Shown: in pieces, positions 14,223 to 22,509 of the stretch
How the letters are laid out: every line of letters begins with the position of its first letter
How positions within the stretch are numbered: position 1 is the first letter of the stretch
IMG/VR virus record: IMGVR_UViG_3300042485_000654
Span: 1-41,703 of that record
Strand: one strand, 5' to 3'
DNA: 41,703 bases
From: a virus
Translations under genes and position numbers: made by a program
The notes under the pieces: model-generated
Database searches by the model: none
Seen by the model: only the letters and a program-made list of their open reading frames with translations
What the model was told of the DNA's origin: nothing

Positions 14223-14852
14223 ATGGTGAAAACTAATCTCAGTGAACAATTGAGTTTTGACCAGGCTAAGATTGTCTTGGAGAGCGAAGGCGAGGGCGAT
14301 AAAAAATCGCTGCATCTGAACGGTATCTGCATTCAAGGAGATATCCGTAATCAGAATCAGCGAATTTATTCTTCTCAAGAGATTGGCAAGGCTGTCAAAA
14401 CGCTTAACGAGCAGATCTCTGGCGGATATTCAGTTTGCGGAGAGTTAGATCATCCTCAGGATTTAAAAATCAATCTAGATCGTGTTAGTCATATGATTAC
14501 CAAGATGTGGATGGATGGTCCTAACGGCTACGGAAAACTTAAAATCATCCCAACTCCAATGGGTCAATTAGTACAGACCATGTTGGAGTCGGGAGTAAAG
14601 TTGGGTGTATCGAGTAGAGGTTCCGGTGAAGTAGATGGCAGTGGTAATGTTCAAGGTTTTGAAATTATCACAGTTGATATTGTAGCACAACCTAGCGCCC
14701 CGGGAGCTTACCCAACTCCAGTATACGAACATTTAATGAATACATTAGGTGGAAATCAGGCATTTAGAATAGCACAAGAAGTCAAAGGCGACCCAAAGGC
14801 ACAGAAATACATAGCAGAGAGTCTGGTGAAGATCATCAGAGGTCTCAAATAA
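14223..14852 (+). CDS. 21: Prohead core protein and protease (gp21)
   Basis: A 209-residue T4-type prohead protease, close to T4 gp21 in length (212). Motifs seen are NQNQRIYS, GELDHP with the probable catalytic His near 78, GVSSRG with the probable Ser near 126, and an Asp in ITVDIVAQPSAPGA. A likely self-cleavage site, I-V-L-E20|S, lies near the N terminus. The enzyme cuts scaffold, capsid and internal proteins after L/I-x-E once the prohead is assembled. It starts 9 bases after the gp67-like stop and is followed by gp22 after 15 bases, the T4 order. Confidence 0.93.
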   Translation: MVKTNLSEQLSFDQAKIVLESEGEGDKKSLHLNGICIQGDIRNQNQRIYSSQEIGKAVKTLNEQISGGYSVCGELDHPQDLKINLDRVSHMITKMWMDGPNGYGKLKIIPTPMGQLVQTMLESGVKLGVSSRGSGEVDGSGNVQGFEIITVDIVAQPSAPGAYPTPVYEHLMNTLGGNQAFRIAQEVKGDPKAQKYIAESLVKIIRGLK

Positions 14853-14867
14853 CAGTAGGAGAATCAC

Positions 14868-15962
14868 ATGCTAGATTTCGTTAAACAGTTGTTTGAAAAC
14901 AATGTGATTTCCGAAGAACTTAAATCGGAAATTGAAACCGCTTGGCAAAGCAGAATTCAAGAAAACCGTGACCAAGTCACTGCCACGCTACGTGAAGAAT
15001 TTGCACAAAAGTACGAGCACGACAAATCCGCAATGGTTGAAGCTGTAGAAGCAATGTTAGCAGACCGCCTACAGGCAGAGCTATCAGAGCTAGCAGAAGA
15101 CCGTCAAGGACTTATCGAAGCCCGTGCTAAGTATGCACAAAAAATGAAAGAAGATGCTACAGCAATGGAAGCATTTGTATTGAATAATTTGCGCAAAGAA
15201 CTTGCAGAATTACACGAAGACCGTAAAGCAGTTGCTAACAATGTCGGTAAATTAGAATCTTTTATCGTGGACGCACTAGCGAAAGAAATCGCAGAATTCC
15301 ACGCAGACAAGAAAGACTTGGCTGAAACAAAAGTTAAACTAGTACGCGAAAGCAAAGCTAGATTTGAACAAGTTAAGAAAGATTTTATTGCTCGCTCATC
15401 AGCTATCATTCAAGAAACAGTCTCTAAAGGACTAAAATCTGAAATGGTACAGTTGCGTGAAGATATCGATGCTGCCCGCAGAAATGATTTTGGTCGCAGA
15501 ATTTTTGAAAGCTTCGCTAGCGAATATGCTGCAAGCCATCTCAATGAGAAAAGCGAAACAGCAAAACTTCTAAAAGTGGTTGCTACAAAAGAGCAAGAAC
15601 TTGAAGAAGCAGCAAAGATTGTTGCAGAAACACAAAAATTAGTAGAAAGTCGTGAACAAGAACTACGTATTGCACAAGACGCAATGAGCCGCAAAGAAGT
15701 TATGAGCGAATTGCTCGGCCCATTAAGTGGAGACAAGCGTGTAGTAATGAAAGAATTACTAGAATCAGTTCAAACAGACAAACTACGCACAGCTTACGAC
15801 AAGTACATCCCTTCAGTAATGAACGGCGGTGCACCTGCTAAGAAAACATTAACAGAAGGCAAAGAAATGACAGGCGATAAAAAACAGGCACAATCTTTTA
15901 GCAGTGAAGAAAAAACTGCTGAAATTTTTGACATCCGCAGGCTTGCGGGACTAAAAGTTTAA
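14868..15962 (+). CDS. 22: Major prohead scaffold protein (gp22)
   Basis: A 364-residue, almost entirely helical, Glu/Lys/Ala-rich protein with long coiled coils (about residues 30-285), as expected for the scaffold core. The C terminus (EIFDIRRLAGL) is typical of the family; in T4 the equivalent end binds the capsid protein. Candidate gp21 sites include TLTE|G near residue 327. It lies between protease and capsid genes with a good ribosome site (GTAGGAGAAT). T4 gp22 is about 269 residues, so this version is longer. Confidence 0.9.
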   Translation: MLDFVKQLFENNVISEELKSEIETAWQSRIQENRDQVTATLREEFAQKYEHDKSAMVEAVEAMLADRLQAELSELAEDRQGLIEARAKYAQKMKEDATAMEAFVLNNLRKELAELHEDRKAVANNVGKLESFIVDALAKEIAEFHADKKDLAETKVKLVRESKARFEQVKKDFIARSSAIIQETVSKGLKSEMVQLREDIDAARRNDFGRRIFESFASEYAASHLNEKSETAKLLKVVATKEQELEEAAKIVAETQKLVESREQELRIAQDAMSRKEVMSELLGPLSGDKRVVMKELLESVQTDKLRTAYDKYIPSVMNGGAPAKKTLTEGKEMTGDKKQAQSFSSEEKTAEIFDIRRLAGLKV

Positions 15963-15973
15963 GGAGAACTATA

Positions 15974-17149
15974 ATGTCACAATTACTCGAGTCACGCTGG
16001 TCGGAAACCAAAGAAGCTCTTTTAGAAGGACTTCAAGGTAACAAGCGTTCAGTAATGGCAGCTACTCTAGAGAATACCCGCAAGTATTTGGCAGAGAGCG
16101 CCACAGCTGGAGCTACATCCGCTGGCAACGTTGCAACCCTAAATCGTGTGATCCTTCCAGTGATCAGACGTGTGATGCCTACGGTCATCGCTAATGAATT
16201 AGTTGGCGTACAGCCAATGACTGGCCCAGTTGGTCAAATCCACACACTACGTGTTCGCTACTCTGATACATTCAGTGACGGCACAGGTGGATCTACAACA
16301 GCTGGTGAAGAGGCACTAAGCCCATTCAAGATTGCTGAAGGCTATTCTGGTGTTGCACCAGGAAAAGCTGATGCTACAGCAGCAAAAGAAGGTGTTGCTG
16401 GTAACAAACTAAGCATCCAAATCTTGAAGCAAACAGTTGAAGCCAAGACACGTAAGTTGTCAGCTCGCTGGACATTCGAAGCAGCTCAAGATGCACAAGC
16501 CCAACAAGGTATTGACATCGAAGCTGAGATCATGGCAGCTCTTGCACAAGAGATTACTGCTGAGATCGACCAAGAAGTTCTACGTAGCCTAGGTACTTTA
16601 GCTTCTGGCGCAAGTAACACAGTAGCATACAATCAGGCAGCAGTGTCTGGTACAGCTACATTCGTTGGTGATGAGCACGCCGCATTGGCAGTTGCTATTA
16701 ACCGTGTTGCTAACGTGATCGCTCAGCGTACACGTCGCGGTGCAGGAAACTGGGCTGTTGTTAGCCCACAAGCATTGACAATTCTTCAAAGTGCTACAAC
16801 TTCTGCGTTCGCAAGAACAACAGAAGGTACATTCGAAGCACCTACAAACACTAAGTTTGTTGGTACATTGAATAGCGCAATGAAAGTGTATGTTAACACA
16901 TACGCTGCTGATGACAGCGCAATTATTGTCGGTTATAAAGGTTCTAGCGAATCTGATGCAGCAGCATTCTATTGCCCATACATTCCATTGATGAGCAGTG
17001 GTGTTGTTCTAGATCCAAGCACATTTGAGCCAGTAGTTTCTTTCATGACCAGATATGGTTATGTTGAGTTAACAAATACTGCTTCATCTCTTGGTAATGC
17101 AGCAGACTACCTAGGTCAAGTAACAATCGCTGGTGTTTCTTATACCTAA
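15974..17149 (+). CDS. 23: Major capsid protein (gp23), short form
   Basis: A 391-residue T4-type major capsid protein. Seen are the N-terminal propeptide, with a predicted gp21 cut at L39-A40-E41|S42, the RVILPVIRRVMPTVIANELVGVQPM segment shared by the family (in part: NELVGVQPM near 76), the EAAQDAQAQQGIDIEAE helix region near 168, and the PYIPLM motif near 335. T4 gp23 is 521 residues and its propeptide 65, so both propeptide and body are shorter here. It has a strong ribosome site (AAGGAGAA) and a UUCG terminator 30 bases after the stop. No separate gp24 vertex gene is in the window. Confidence 0.95.
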   Translation: MSQLLESRWSETKEALLEGLQGNKRSVMAATLENTRKYLAESATAGATSAGNVATLNRVILPVIRRVMPTVIANELVGVQPMTGPVGQIHTLRVRYSDTFSDGTGGSTTAGEEALSPFKIAEGYSGVAPGKADATAAKEGVAGNKLSIQILKQTVEAKTRKLSARWTFEAAQDAQAQQGIDIEAEIMAALAQEITAEIDQEVLRSLGTLASGASNTVAYNQAAVSGTATFVGDEHAALAVAINRVANVIAQRTRRGAGNWAVVSPQALTILQSATTSAFARTTEGTFEAPTNTKFVGTLNSAMKVYVNTYAADDSAIIVGYKGSSESDAAAFYCPYIPLMSSGVVLDPSTFEPVVSFMTRYGYVELTNTASSLGNAADYLGQVTIAGVSYT

Positions 17150-17178
17150 TCTGTATTAGAAATAATTGCACTAAATTC

Positions 17179-17202
17179 AAAAAGGCTCTTCGGAGCCTTT
17201 TT
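17179..17202 (+). terminator. Intrinsic terminator after gene 23
   Basis: AAAAAGGCTC, loop TTCG, GAGCCTTTTT. Perfect 10-bp stem with a stable UUCG tetraloop and T-run, 30 bases after the gp23 stop; symmetrical enough to work on both strands. Confidence 0.92.
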
Positions 17203-17221
17203 GTTTGACTTAAATATCAAT

Positions 17222-17491
17222 ATGCAAATAGAAAGCGAACACGATTTTGTAAAATTAAGAAACCAATTTTTAATTTGGCGCAAACGCTTTCCTATGTTTA
17301 CACACGATGTGTATCAAATAGAAAAAATTATAAATTCTCACATACAACAGCACAGCAAAATTATGGTGTTGCATAGACAAACACACAGCAGAAGCTATTT
17401 AGAACAGGCGCAACTAGAAATAGATGCTATCAATCAAGTTATAACCACTGTAGAAAAGTTAGAGTTAATGGCTATGCTGAGTCGCGGATAA
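17222..17491 (+). CDS. Small helical protein, function unknown
   Basis: An 89-residue protein from ATG 17222 (an upstream TTG at 17201 lies within the terminator and is not used). It appears helical, with IWRKRFPMF near residue 18 and a His-rich middle (SHIQQHSK). There is no clear ribosome site; TTAAATAT at 17210 is too close to be a useful late promoter. It lies between the gp23 terminator and the next late promoter, which overlaps its end. I recognise no family. It may be a minor head or assembly factor by position only. Confidence 0.6.
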   Translation: MQIESEHDFVKLRNQFLIWRKRFPMFTHDVYQIEKIINSHIQQHSKIMVLHRQTHSRSYLEQAQLEIDAINQVITTVEKLELMAMLSRG

Positions 17492-17494
17492 ATA
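17487..17494 (+). promoter_or_regulatory. Late promoter box GATAAATA
   Basis: GATAAATA overlaps the stop of the preceding gene. Predicted start near 17500, 64 bases before ATG 17564; a leader hairpin begins at that predicted start. Confidence 0.6.
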
Positions 17495-17499
17495 AAGTA

Positions 17500-17540
17500 T
17501 CTAGAAATGATTTATGCGGTACCCTCCGCGTAGACCTAGA
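17500..17540 (+). promoter_or_regulatory. 5' leader hairpin at a late transcript start
   Basis: TCTAG (17500-17504) pairs with CTAGA (17536-17540), enclosing TATGCGG (17513-17519), loop TACCCT, CCGCGTA (17526-17532), a 7-bp stem with one G-U pair. It starts at the predicted +1 of the GATAAATA promoter and leaves the ribosome site (AAGGAG near 17551) free. Confidence 0.5.
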
Positions 17541-17563
17541 ACGTCATATTAAGGAGAAACAAA

Positions 17564-17968
17564 ATGGGACGTCCATTAAGAAAAGATGTAAACGGTGTTG
17601 ATGTAATTGGAACACCTTCAAGCGCAACAGGTGTTAGAGTTGAAGCATATGTTGGTACAACAGCCTATACTGATGCTACATACAACAACTCAACAAACTA
17701 TGCCTATATCTACAAGCAGCGTGGTGCAAAAACTTTTACATTGAAAAATCAAGCAGGTACAAATCTTGGACCTTGCGTATTGCAAGCAGCAATTCCTTCC
17801 GCTACCGGTCAAATGAGAATCAACGGATACATTGGTGGAAACGGGTCTGTTCCAACACCATTGGCTAAGATTAACAAGCGTACAGCCAAAGATTTTAACG
17901 GTGTTCGTTATACATGGCAGCTTGTAAACGATTCTACATCTGACTACATTGTGCTAACAGCAGTTTAA
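17564..17968 (+). CDS. Small conserved-type virion protein, function unknown
   Basis: A 134-residue beta-rich protein starting MGRPLRKDVNG, with a QRGAKTF motif near residue 52 and a C-terminal RYTWQLVND near 113. Proteins with this N terminus are common beside capsid genes of marine T4-like phages (from memory) but have no assigned function that I know. It has its own late promoter, a leader hairpin and a strong ribosome site (AAGGAGAAAC), which suggests high expression, as for a capsid decoration or abundant fibre protein. Confidence 0.65.
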   Translation: MGRPLRKDVNGVDVIGTPSSATGVRVEAYVGTTAYTDATYNNSTNYAYIYKQRGAKTFTLKNQAGTNLGPCVLQAAIPSATGQMRINGYIGGNGSVPTPLAKINKRTAKDFNGVRYTWQLVNDSTSDYIVLTAV

Positions 17969-17982
17969 TTTAGGAAGTAAGC

Positions 17983-18972
17983 ATGGGACAGTTTATACAA
18001 GTAAGTGGCGACTACAATATCAAAGCCGGAGAAGGAGCGACAATAACTCTAGATACCGGCGCCGGTGTTGGCAACACTAGAGTCACTGGAAATCTTATTG
18101 TCGAAGGTGACACATTAAACGTCTCTGTTGAAAATTTAAATATTCAGGACAACATCATTACCTTAAACTTTGGTGAAACGGGTAATGGTGTTAGTCTTAG
18201 ATATTCTGGTATCGAAGTTGATCGCGGCCTTGCACAAGATGTGTCTTTATTGTGGGACGAAAATGATCAAACATGGAATTTTAAAGAAGGTGCAGGTTAT
18301 AATTCTAGTAAGGTTAGACTAAAAGAAATTCTAACTAATGCTGACACCGACAGTGGTGATTTAACATTAATCGGTACTGGTACAGGAGTTGTTAAAGTAG
18401 CTGGGACAACTGCCTACGAATTACAAGTTACCGATGACGATGATATTCCTAATAAAAAATATGTCGACGATGCAATTCAAACTAATCCAACATTTCAAAT
18501 TTTAAGAAATGACACACGTACAGCAGCATTTGATATAAACGATCCTATTGACCCGGGATTATTTCCAATTGGTCCGTATTTCCTACAGCCCGCAGAAAGT
18601 CTAGTGGGCGTAGTGATTGACAATAACATTGTTGCACAGTTCTTTAGAAATAGAGTACAATTAGCCGGCGCAAACTTCTTTACAGAAGATCCAACACCAA
18701 ATGATCCGTTAATTCCTGATGCCACTGTAATTCAAACAGTTAATACTAACGGTAATATCAAATTAGAAACTAACGGTACAGGAAAAGTTGAAATTACCTA
18801 CGCACTGCAATTAGACAATCCAGGCACTACTCCAGCGGCAGTAAACAACGCCAGTTTAGTATATGGCGGCACAGTGGGTGCAGGCAGTACAGGGGTATAT
18901 TTTAGAAACACCAGCAAGAATGATGAATTGATAAGCAAGAGCAAAGCTCTTGTTTTTAGCATGATATTTTAA
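17983..18972 (+). CDS. Fibre-like structural protein
   Basis: A 329-residue beta-rich protein. Repeated short strands such as TVNGNL-type turns (RVTGNLIVEG), DNIITLN and GTGVVKVAG and GTGKVEI resemble the repeat units of the two longer fibre proteins downstream (19884 and 21110). It opens with a module (GQFIQVSGDY) and ends in a short hydrophobic strand, lacking the C-terminal GTT-ERP module of its neighbours. It probably forms part of a trimeric tail fibre or whisker; no receptor-binding motif is identifiable. It is 15 bases after the preceding stop and likely co-transcribed with it. Confidence 0.6.
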   Translation: MGQFIQVSGDYNIKAGEGATITLDTGAGVGNTRVTGNLIVEGDTLNVSVENLNIQDNIITLNFGETGNGVSLRYSGIEVDRGLAQDVSLLWDENDQTWNFKEGAGYNSSKVRLKEILTNADTDSGDLTLIGTGTGVVKVAGTTAYELQVTDDDDIPNKKYVDDAIQTNPTFQILRNDTRTAAFDINDPIDPGLFPIGPYFLQPAESLVGVVIDNNIVAQFFRNRVQLAGANFFTEDPTPNDPLIPDATVIQTVNTNGNIKLETNGTGKVEITYALQLDNPGTTPAAVNNASLVYGGTVGAGSTGVYFRNTSKNDELISKSKALVFSMIF

Positions 18973-18984
18973 GAGACAATAAAA

Positions 18985-19368
18985 ATGATATACAGCACAC
19001 GACTAACAACTTCAGGAGATACATTGGTGTTTACCAGCACTAGTACAGGAGCCCCAGTTGGTGGCGCAGTAGTTGCACAAGATAATGCCATTACAAATAT
19101 CATAGTTTGTAATACAGGAACACCAAACTTAACCGACGAAACTGTTAACAGTTGCACATTAACATTAAATTTAGTAGTAGCAGGTGGAGTAAGTTCTGAT
19201 ACCAATACCGTTGTTAAAAATCTAATTGTACCTGCAGGCGAAACAGTATTCTTCAGCGATGAGCGCATAGTTTTAAAAGGTAGCAGCACCTACGGTAATG
19301 ATCAAATTCGTGCTACTGCCAGCGTTGGAAACTTGTTAAGTATTACAGTGAGTGCATTACCAGTATGA
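18985..19368 (+). CDS. Small beta-sandwich-like virion protein
   Basis: A 127-residue protein rich in Thr, Val and Ser with alternating hydrophobic strands. A motif of the type IVPAGETVFFSDE near residue 77 recurs in altered form in the products at 22167 (IPPQSAVKIITNGE) and 36841 (ISPNGVLERTG). These three small proteins look like diverged relatives that accompany fibre genes. The stop overlaps the next ATG (ATGA, 19365-19368), so it is coupled with the following gene. Function unknown; a fibre-tip or connector role is inferred from context. Confidence 0.55.
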   Translation: MIYSTRLTTSGDTLVFTSTSTGAPVGGAVVAQDNAITNIIVCNTGTPNLTDETVNSCTLTLNLVVAGGVSSDTNTVVKNLIVPAGETVFFSDERIVLKGSSTYGNDQIRATASVGNLLSITVSALPV

Positions 19369-19865
19369 GATTTCTTAAACAAAAAACTCTTAGCAAGTAT
19401 AGCCCTAGTGATCAAACACTGTTTACCAATCACTACGGTCGTGCTGTTATGGAAATAACAGGCGGATTACGCTTACCCAAAGGCACTACTGCACAACGTC
19501 CACAGCTCAGTGGGGTTAGAACTACAGGCGGCGCCAACGGATTTATGCGCTACAATACCACAACTAACTCTATAGAAGCCTATGTCGACGGAGTGTGGGA
19601 AGTGGTGAGAGCCCCAGGCGCTACTGCAATTACCAAACAGACTCTAGGACCAGGCAACGAAGTAGAAACAACATTTGGACCTCTAACCAAAATTCCAAAT
19701 TCTGAAAACAACATACTGGTATTTGTTGAAAACGTTTTTCAAATTTCAGATACCAACTACAACCTAGTGGACAACTATCTAGGATCTGGAAACACCTATA
19801 TTGTGTTTACCAGTTCAGTTCCTTTAGACAAATATATCACAATATATTACGGCTACGCCGATTAA
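19365..19865 (+). CDS. Short fibre/connector protein with the GTT-QRP module
   Basis: A 166-residue protein. Residues about 35-80 hold the widespread fibre module LRLPKGTTAQRP, then GFMRYNT, then an acidic-aromatic strand ending DGVWEVV. The same module occurs at the C termini of the 19884 and 21110 products (PRGTTGERP, MTRYN, WDGLQW). The rest is a beta-rich domain (NNILVFVENVFQ and YITIYYGYAD), which also resembles a repeat common in phage fibres. It is translationally coupled to the upstream gene. Confidence 0.6.
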   Translation: MRFLKQKTLSKYSPSDQTLFTNHYGRAVMEITGGLRLPKGTTAQRPQLSGVRTTGGANGFMRYNTTTNSIEAYVDGVWEVVRAPGATAITKQTLGPGNEVETTFGPLTKIPNSENNILVFVENVFQISDTNYNLVDNYLGSGNTYIVFTSSVPLDKYITIYYGYAD

Positions 19866-19883
19866 TATTACCGGAGAGAGCGA

Positions 19884-20975
19884 ATGCCAGAACCGTTTGT
19901 AGCACAGCTTGGTAGGATCAGTGGAAAACTATTAACTGAAAATCTATTAAGAAACGGCGTCGACCTAACTTTTAGAAATGCTCCAACAGATGCTGACCTA
20001 TTATATCTAGATGTTAATAATTCTAGAATAGGTATTAATTCTAATCCACCTGACTACGATTTAGACGTTGTAGGGGACTCTAGGGTTAGTAGCAGTGTCA
20101 TAGTAAACGGTACACAAGCAGAAGTAGATAATTTAATTTTCTACACTTCCGGAACTATAGGTACCACTGTGGGGCCTATAATTATAGAACCTAACGGTGC
20201 AGATGCTTATGTACAGTATGGTAAAATATTAACACCTGATTTTGAAATTAAAGACAACTATATTAGGGGTGTTGCTACTAATGCTGATATTACTCTAGAC
20301 GCTGCTGGCACTGGTAAAGTTGACATATTATCTAGTACAGACATTGCAGGCAATCTAGCTGTTAATGGAAATATTTCTGCAACCGGAGAAGTAAGATTAG
20401 ACGGACAGTTTATAGTTGGCGATAGCCCATTAGACACGATTACTATTGCTCCTGATTTTACACAAAGTATTATTCCAGGCTTAGACGGAACATACGACTT
20501 AGGTAAAAACGATAAGCGTTGGAGCGAATTGCATCTTTATGATTTAAATGGTGTTGACTTAGTTGATACTCAAAATCTGTTTATCAGCGATCAATTGAAA
20601 TTTACTGCTAATACAATATCAACAATTCAAAGCAATGATAATCTAGTTGTTGACTCCGCTACTGGTACAATAAGAATAGAAAATATTTCAATAAATGCGG
20701 GAGTAATAAACAATTTCAATAACACTCCTATAACTATTAGTCATACAGGCACCGGCTACCTACAAATCAATGATACAAATGCCTTTAGGATTCCGTTTGG
20801 TGATATATCGGAACGTACTCCTGTTGAAGTGGGAGCCACCCGGTGGAACAGCGAAATAGGCTACATGGAATGTTTTGACGGCTCAATTTGGCAAGTGGCT
20901 ACTGGTGGTGGTATTGTTATCACTGCACCTATCATGGAAGAACTTGGCCATGTTTACACACTGATCTTCGGCTAA
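19884..20975 (+). CDS. Tail fibre-like protein, paralog of 21110-22162
   Basis: A 363-residue beta-repeat protein. The N-terminal domain (LGRISGKLL, then LLYLDVNNSRIGI, then YDLDVVG) is shared with the next gene's product. A middle of GTGKVDI and GNLAVNGNISATG repeats follows, and a C-terminal GTGYLQI, RIPFGDISERTP, RWNSE module. The alternating Gly turns fit a trimeric beta-helical shaft. It has a ribosome site, CGGAGAG. A GGCTAATTAGCC palindrome overlaps the stop codon. The two paralogs probably form related fibre segments. Confidence 0.65.
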   Translation: MPEPFVAQLGRISGKLLTENLLRNGVDLTFRNAPTDADLLYLDVNNSRIGINSNPPDYDLDVVGDSRVSSSVIVNGTQAEVDNLIFYTSGTIGTTVGPIIIEPNGADAYVQYGKILTPDFEIKDNYIRGVATNADITLDAAGTGKVDILSSTDIAGNLAVNGNISATGEVRLDGQFIVGDSPLDTITIAPDFTQSIIPGLDGTYDLGKNDKRWSELHLYDLNGVDLVDTQNLFISDQLKFTANTISTIQSNDNLVVDSATGTIRIENISINAGVINNFNNTPITISHTGTGYLQINDTNAFRIPFGDISERTPVEVGATRWNSEIGYMECFDGSIWQVATGGGIVITAPIMEELGHVYTLIFG

Positions 20976-20987
20976 TTAGCCAATATG

Positions 20988-20995
20988 ACTAAATA
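20988..20995 (+). promoter_or_regulatory. Late promoter-like box ACTAAATA
   Basis: ACTAAATA lies 13 bases after the preceding stop, with a predicted start near 21001. It would give the next gene a leader of about 110 bases, the longest of the late transcripts here. Confidence 0.5.
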
Positions 20996-21003
20996 CTAGT
21001 AAT

Positions 21004-21092
21004 TGCAGCGAACGACCAATTTGCTGCAGGATTCGACTGTGGTAAACCAGCAGAGAGCGCAAGCTGAAAATTTGGTTATCGGTGAAACACCG
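21004..21092 (+). promoter_or_regulatory. Structured 5' leader of a fibre gene
   Basis: Four stems fit in order: TGCAGC (21004-21009) with GCTGCA (21023-21028); CTG-TGG (21037-21042) with CCA-CAG (21047-21053) around a TAAA loop and one bulged G; AGC-GCAA-GCT (21056-21065) with a GNRA loop; and CGGTG-AAA-CACCG (21080-21092). The ribosome site TAGGAGAG follows at about 21099. It is not a tRNA: no acceptor stem or T-loop fits. Confidence 0.45.
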
Positions 21093-21109
21093 GGTATTTA
21101 GGAGAGCAG

Positions 21110-22162
21110 ATGGCTATTGGTCGCATTTCTGGTCCGCTCTTAAAGTCGAATTTGATTCGTGATGGAGTCAATTTAGCCTTTGAGACGAACCTTCTTTATC
21201 TTGACGTTAATAACGCTCGAATCGGTATCAACACGGCTACTCCTCAATACCAATTAGACGTAGTAGGCACAGCAAGAACTACAAACCTAGAAGTTCTAAA
21301 TCAATTAGACGTTGGCAATTTTACTCTTACTGGCAACACAATTTCCAGTAATCTTCCAACCATTAGCTTTATAGCATCCGGCGGCGAAGCAACAGCCTAC
21401 CATTCTAGACTAACAGTCAACGATATAGAAATACACGGTAATAAGATTTCTACCACTGTATCTAATTCAAACTTAGAATTAGATCCTAGCGGAACTGGAA
21501 AAGTTGATATTCAAAGCGCCACTGATATTTCAGGTAATCTAGCAGTTAACGGAAATATTTCTGCAACAGGCAATATCACAATAGGTGGAAATCTCATAAT
21601 CGGCGACGCATTATCAGACACTATTACAATCAATGCCAGTATTCGAAGCGATCTAATTCCAGAAACAAACAATTCCTATGATCTTGGATCAGCAGGATAC
21701 AAATGGCAAGCAGTTTATGCTCAAGGAGTTTTTGCCGACAGTCTGAGTCTAAGTTCCTTTGATATCGGCAATATACGTTTAGAAAACAATTCTATTACTA
21801 CTACGTCGAGCAGCGATCTAGTACTTGATCCTAGTGGATCTGGTGCAGTAGTTATTGGCAACTTCCGCATACGTGATAATACAATTACCAACTTTGTCAG
21901 CGACAGCATAACAGAAATCGCACAAACAGGTACTGGCTATTTGAAAATAGCTGGAACTAACGCCTTTGTTGTCCCACGCGGAACAACCGGCGAACGCCCA
22001 ACTGCGTATGCAGTTGAAGGCATGACTCGATACAACATAGATTCAAAAGCCTTAGAAATTTGGGACGGACTTCAATGGTCAAGTCCTGCAGGTACAATTG
22101 GTGCTGTTTCAGAAAGCACAGCCAACGACATTGCAATTAGATTTGCATTGACACTAGGATAA
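21110..22162 (+). CDS. Tail fibre-like protein, paralog of 19884-20975
   Basis: A 350-residue protein with the same domain order as its upstream paralog: IGRISGPLL, LLYLDVNNARIGI and YQLDVVG at the N terminus; GTGKVDIQSATDISGNL repeats in the middle; GTGYLKI, VVPRGTTGERP and MTRYN at the C terminus. It has its own late promoter and a structured 110-base leader, unlike the paralog, so the two may be made in different amounts. Central DNA stretches around GNISATGN are similar enough to suggest a fairly recent duplication. Confidence 0.65.
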   Translation: MAIGRISGPLLKSNLIRDGVNLAFETNLLYLDVNNARIGINTATPQYQLDVVGTARTTNLEVLNQLDVGNFTLTGNTISSNLPTISFIASGGEATAYHSRLTVNDIEIHGNKISTTVSNSNLELDPSGTGKVDIQSATDISGNLAVNGNISATGNITIGGNLIIGDALSDTITINASIRSDLIPETNNSYDLGSAGYKWQAVYAQGVFADSLSLSSFDIGNIRLENNSITTTSSSDLVLDPSGSGAVVIGNFRIRDNTITNFVSDSITEIAQTGTGYLKIAGTNAFVVPRGTTGERPTAYAVEGMTRYNIDSKALEIWDGLQWSSPAGTIGAVSESTANDIAIRFALTLG

Positions 22163-22166
22163 TATA

Positions 22167-22499
22167 ATGCCAACCACATTTAAACACGCAGTCAACGCAG
22201 GAATAGGAACAACACCAGTAGACGTCCTGCAGATTCCAGTAGGATTTAGAGCAACCGTTATTGGTTGCAATCTAGCAAACTCAACAGAATACGACACAGT
22301 CAATGTTGATGTATTTGTAGTCAGCGACGATAGTACCCCTGCATACTATGTTAGGGGATTAACTATCCCGCCACAATCGGCAGTGAAAATTATTACCAAC
22401 GGTGAAAAATTAATTTTACCAGAAACATCGGGATTGCGTATTGTAAGCGATACTGCAAATAGTGTTGATACTGTTGTAAGTTATGTTGAATTATCATAA
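22167..22499 (+). CDS. Small beta-rich virion protein
   Basis: A 110-residue protein made of short hydrophobic strands: LQIPVGFRATVIGCNLAN, VNVDVFVVSD and VKIITNGEKLILPE. This pattern is like the product of 36841-37161 (a VPAGTF, then L.LCNRGN, then NKLLVVYAS order), so the two are probably paralogs, each placed next to a giant fibre gene. It starts 4 bases after the preceding stop. Role unknown; possibly a fibre-associated connector or cap. Confidence 0.55.
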   Translation: MPTTFKHAVNAGIGTTPVDVLQIPVGFRATVIGCNLANSTEYDTVNVDVFVVSDDSTPAYYVRGLTIPPQSAVKIITNGEKLILPETSGLRIVSDTANSVDTVVSYVELS

Positions 22500-22509
22500 G
22501 GAATAAATC

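Noticed and set aside
17210-17217. TTAAATAT as a late promoter for the gene at 17222
   Set aside because: The predicted start would fall at or after the ATG.
20976-21109. tmRNA- or tRNA-like sequence (a GGATTCGAC string occurs at 21029)
   Set aside because: The surrounding acceptor and T stems are missing; the stems fit a structured mRNA leader better.
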